A stretch of DNA of 64,000 nt from Pseudoduganella ginsengisoli (GTDB taxonomy: Bacteria; Pseudomonadota; Gammaproteobacteria; Burkholderiales; Burkholderiaceae_D), in the NCBI RefSeq assembly GCF_009720865.1, contig NZ_WNLA01000020.1:62001-126000 (forward strand), written 5' to 3'. Every line of letters begins with the position of its first letter. Position 1 is the stretch's first letter. Both the position numbers and the translations under genes were made by a program. Of the stretch, positions 61,205 through 64,000 are shown piece after piece. The notes under the pieces are model-generated. The model worked only from the letters and a program-made list of their open reading frames with translations. It was not told where the DNA came from and did not search any database.

Positions 61205-63001
61205 ATGTCGAAACCGAACTGGAAATCTAAAGCCATGCTGGGCGCCATGACCCTGGCGTTTGCTTCCCTGGCCGGCGCTGCCGCTGCCGCTGAACCAGCG
61301 TGGGTTGCGAAAAGCAATGACAATGCCAGGCTGTTGCTCAACGTGATGGCGAAGTATTCGCCGGAAAGCGCCAGTTCGCTGGGAGTCGATGGCTACGACG
61401 AACAAATCACGGATATGTCGCGCGACCTGTATGACGCCAGTGTCAAGGATACGCGCGCGGTGGTGACGGAGTTGCAAAAGCGCTTGAAAGCGGAAACCGA
61501 TCCGAAGATCAGGCAAGACCTGGACATCCTCATTAAAGCCGCCGACGATAACCTGGTCAGCAACGCACTGCAGCGCAAAATGATGCTGCCTTACCAGGAT
61601 TTGAACCGCCTGCTGTTTGGCGTCGTGCGCCAGACCCTGGACCCGCGCATCCCGAAAGAACGCCAGAAAACCCTGCTGGTGCGCCTGCAAAAATACGCGG
61701 GTATCACGAAAGGCTACCGCCCGATTACGGAACTGGCGCAAGACCGCCTGAACGAGCGCCTGAAAGCCAACCCTAAATTGCTGGGCCCATTCAAAGGCGA
61801 AGTGGAGCAGTCGCTGAATGACGCGCCGGCTATGCTGGCCGGTATCAAGGACTTGCTGGCCAAGAGCGGCCTGGAAGGCTGGGAACCGGCGTACGCTGCG
61901 CTGGAAAAACAGCTGGTTGCGTATAACGACAACGTGCGCAAGCAAATCCTGCCGCGCGCCCGCGCCGACCACCGCCTGCCGCCGGAAATTTATGCGGATA
62001 ACCTGAAACAGTTCGGCGTCGACATCAGCCCGCAAGAATTGATTTCCAAGGCATTGACGTCGTTCTCGGAAATCCGCAACCAGATGAATATCACGGCGGG
62101 CTTGATTGCCAAGGAGCGCGGCATGCCGAATGCCGACTACCGCGTCGTCATGCGCGAAATCAAGAAGCAGCAAATCCCCATCGACAACGTGATGCCGCTG
62201 TACCAGGAACGCCTGGCGCAAATTGAATCGGCGGTGCGCGAACAAAGCATTGTCAGCCTGCCGGACCGCAAGGCGGTGATCCGCCTGGCGTCGCCGGCGG
62301 AAAATGCCGCGCAGCCTGCGCCGCACATGAACCCGCCGCGCCTGATCGGCAACACGGGCGAATATGGCGAATTCGTACTGACCACGGGCATGCCGCCGGA
62401 TGCGTCTGGCAAAGCCAAAGTGTTTGACGACTTCACGCACCAGGCGGGCACGTGGACTTTGACGGCGCACGAAGCGCGTCCGGGCCATGAACTGCAGTTT
62501 GCCAAGATGATTGAAACCGGCGTGTCCACCGCGCGCGGCGTGTTTGCCTTCAACAGCGTGAACGTGGAAGGCTGGGCGCTGTACGCGGAAGCGGAAATGC
62601 AGCCCTATGAACCGCTGGACGGCCAGCTGTTTGCGCTGCAAGCGCGCATGCAGCGCGCCGCCCGCGCATTCCTCGACCCGATGGTGAACCTGGGTGAAAT
62701 CACGCCGGAAGGGGTGAAATCATTCCTGATGGATGAAGTGGGGCTGTCGGAAGGCATGGCCACGCAGGAAATGCAGCGCTATACGTTCCGCGCGCCGGGC
62801 CAGGCCACGTCGTATTTCTACGGCTACCAGCGCTTGATGGAAACCCGCCAGGCTGCCGAAGTGGCGCTGCGCAGCAAGTTCGACCGCAAGGCGTTCAACG
62901 ACTTTGTGCTGGCCCAGGGCCTGGTGCCGCCAGCTGTGCTGCGCAAGGCTGTGATGGAAGAGTTTGTGCCATCGCGCAATCAGGGCGTGGCGCAGCAGTG
63001 A
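61205..63001 (+). CDS. DUF885-family exported protein (probable metallopeptidase)
   Basis: The 598-residue protein has a signal peptide (AMLGAMTLAFASLAGAAAAA) and the DUF885 layout: helical domains, then LTAHEARPGHELQFAKM (the HExxxGH-type zinc-binding motif of the family) and EGWALYAEAEMQPYEP, which supplies a further conserved Glu. DUF885 members act as dipeptidase-like or carboxypeptidase-like enzymes in some studies. The start is set by the signal peptide. A hairpin terminator follows. The 107 bp before it hold no other recognisable signal. Confidence 0.87.
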   Translation: MSKPNWKSKAMLGAMTLAFASLAGAAAAAEPAWVAKSNDNARLLLNVMAKYSPESASSLGVDGYDEQITDMSRDLYDASVKDTRAVVTELQKRLKAETDPKIRQDLDILIKAADDNLVSNALQRKMMLPYQDLNRLLFGVVRQTLDPRIPKERQKTLLVRLQKYAGITKGYRPITELAQDRLNERLKANPKLLGPFKGEVEQSLNDAPAMLAGIKDLLAKSGLEGWEPAYAALEKQLVAYNDNVRKQILPRARADHRLPPEIYADNLKQFGVDISPQELISKALTSFSEIRNQMNITAGLIAKERGMPNADYRVVMREIKKQQIPIDNVMPLYQERLAQIESAVREQSIVSLPDRKAVIRLASPAENAAQPAPHMNPPRLIGNTGEYGEFVLTTGMPPDASGKAKVFDDFTHQAGTWTLTAHEARPGHELQFAKMIETGVSTARGVFAFNSVNVEGWALYAEAEMQPYEPLDGQLFALQARMQRAARAFLDPMVNLGEITPEGVKSFLMDEVGLSEGMATQEMQRYTFRAPGQATSYFYGYQRLMETRQAAEVALRSKFDRKAFNDFVLAQGLVPPAVLRKAVMEEFVPSRNQGVAQQ

Positions 63002-63031
63002 TGCTTGCGTTGAAGGTGTAGGGTGGCACGG

Positions 63032-63066
63032 CGGGAAGCGGAAGGAACTGCTTCCCGTTGTTGTTT
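63032..63066 (+). terminator. Terminator-like hairpin after the DUF885 gene
   Basis: An 8-bp perfect stem (CGGGAAGC 63032-63039, GCTTCCCG 63050-63057) with a 10-nt loop is followed by TTGTTGTTT, 30 bp after the stop codon. Confidence 0.6.
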
Positions 63067-63160
63067 CTGGTATCAGGCGGAAGCGTGGACCGAGGAAATG
63101 GACGAAAGTTCCCCGAATGCCTACAATGATTTCCAACCGCCTGCTGAACAGGAGCTTTTC

Positions 63161-63766
63161 ATGAAGCCCAACCGTATCGTGCATTCTCTGGCCGCCGTGG
63201 CATACCTGCATATCGCTGCCGCGCTGGCGGCGGACCCGCCTAAACCGCCCGCACCGGCCGCGGCGGAAAAAGCCGTGTGGGACAAGATGACGCAAGCGGG
63301 CACGCCCGGCGACGCCCACAAAAAGCTGGAGCCGCTGGTGGGGAAATTCACCGTCCAATCCAAATCCTGGATGGATCCGGCCAAACCGCCTGAGCAAAGT
63401 ACCGGCACGTCCGAGCGCAAGTGGATTATGGGTGGGCGCTACATTGAAGAACATTTCAATGGCACCTATGGCGGCCAGCCCTTTACCGGCATGGGGCTGC
63501 AGGGCTATGACAATGTGACGAAAAAATACTTCGGCACGTGGATGGATTCCGGCAGCACCAGCATCACCATGGCGCGCGGCCTCATGAACGGCAACACCAT
63601 CCAATACCAGGGCTTGATGTCCGACCCTGTCAGCGGTAAGGAAGTGCCGTACAACATGACCACGACCATCATGGGTAAAGACAGCCACAAGCTGGAAATG
63701 TGGGGGCGTGGACCGGGCGGCGGGGAAATGAAATGGATGGAGCTGGTCTATACGAGGGCAAAATGA
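63161..63766 (+). CDS. DUF1579-family exported protein
   Basis: The 201-residue protein has an N-terminal signal-like stretch (RIVHSLAAVAYLHIAAALAAD) and a DUF1579 body: HKKLEPLVGKFTVQSKSWMDP, ERKWIMGGRYIEEHFNGTYGGQPF, MGLQGYDNVTKKYFGTWMDS and GKDSHKLEMWG. DUF1579 proteins are small beta-barrel, lipocalin-like proteins of unknown ligand. CAGGAGC upstream of ATG 63161 selects this start. Confidence 0.87.
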   Translation: MKPNRIVHSLAAVAYLHIAAALAADPPKPPAPAAAEKAVWDKMTQAGTPGDAHKKLEPLVGKFTVQSKSWMDPAKPPEQSTGTSERKWIMGGRYIEEHFNGTYGGQPFTGMGLQGYDNVTKKYFGTWMDSGSTSITMARGLMNGNTIQYQGLMSDPVSGKEVPYNMTTTIMGKDSHKLEMWGRGPGGGEMKWMELVYTRAK

Positions 63767-63831
63767 CGGCCGGCTGGGCGGCTGCGGTTATAGTGTGGCC
63801 TTTAATACCATCGCAGCCGCAAGGACTTACC

Positions 63832-64000
63832 ATGACGTACGAAGAATACCTGGATGAAGTGACGACCCTGATCGTTGAAAAATACAACCTGGCGGACAAA
63901 GCCGCCATCAAGATCGTCGTCGATGCGCAAGATGCCGAGTTTTTCGTCAAGCACGACGATGACAAGCGCCTGCGCAATATCGACCAGGCGCACAAGGATG
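63832..64000 (+). CDS. Small hypothetical protein, truncated by window end
   Basis: An ATG at 63832 with AAGGAC upstream opens a frame that runs off the right edge. The visible 56 residues (MTYEEYLDEVTTLIVEKYNL, AAIKIVVDAQDAEFFVKHDDD) are acidic and predicted alpha/beta, with no signal peptide. I do not recognise a family. Confidence 0.55.
   Translation, partial: MTYEEYLDEVTTLIVEKYNLADKAAIKIVVDAQDAEFFVKHDDDKRLRNIDQAHKD

Overview
The window is about 64 kb of GC-rich, densely coded bacterial chromosome carrying 54 protein genes. I see no rRNA, tRNA, CRISPR array, intact prophage or insertion sequence. The gene content fits a free-living betaproteobacterium of the family Oxalobacteraceae (Massilia, Duganella or Janthinobacterium type). 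The signs are many c-di-GMP proteins, several exported peptidases, a PEP-CTERM protein, a DUF4214 lipoprotein, solitary solute-binding proteins and many one-component regulators beside small oxidoreductases. The genus is an inference from gene content, not from a marker gene.

Layout. 1-8 kb: a truncated DUF4214 lipoprotein, an HD-GYP response regulator, a PhoX-type phosphatase behind a Pho-box-like site, a DUF3016 protein, a solute-binding protein, and a divergent HxlR regulator/SDR pair with paired operator-like sites. 8-22 kb: dienelactone hydrolase, CHASE-PAS-GGDEF-EAL protein, DOT1-like methyltransferase, FecR protein with a TpsB transporter but no TpsA, M28 peptidase, SDR, NTF2-fold protein, a DEAD-box helicase with two DbpA-type domains, and a divergent racemase/AraC pair. 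22-29 kb: a solitary TnsB/MuA-like transposase, alpha/beta hydrolase, MazG-like pyrophosphohydrolase, GNAT and S9 peptidase. 29-35 kb: GGDEF-EAL protein, M16 protease pair, alpha/beta hydrolase. 35-42 kb: a compact six-gene operon (RDD, SpoIIM-like, DUF4129, DUF4350, MoxR, DUF58). 42-50 kb: M61 peptidase, a probable operon of a divergent RelA/SpoT-like protein and two solute-binding proteins, MASE1-GGDEF protein, a degenerate histidine kinase. 50-57 kb: SDR/LysR pair, erythromycin-esterase family protein, a 180-bp imperfect palindrome beside a RAMA/DUF2924-like protein, and TetR facing fadH and an NTF2-fold gene. 57-64 kb: PEP-CTERM protein, a 60-residue ribbon-helix-helix regulator, SulP transporter, spermidine-synthase-like enzyme, DUF885 and DUF1579 proteins, and a truncated small gene.

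The strongest leads are: (i) two near-identical ATGATAAT-N3-ATTATCAT palindromes, one at the promoter of the 60-residue regulator and one between the divergent sulP and spermidine-synthase-like genes, which together look like a small regulon; (ii) a 408-residue protein that keeps the ordered motif skeleton of RelA/SpoT alarmone synthetases; (iii) a lone TnsB-like transposase with a plausible DDE triad and a palindrome placed between its -35 and -10 boxes; (iv) the 180-bp palindrome at 53.2 kb. All function calls come from reading the translations and motifs; no database search was run.
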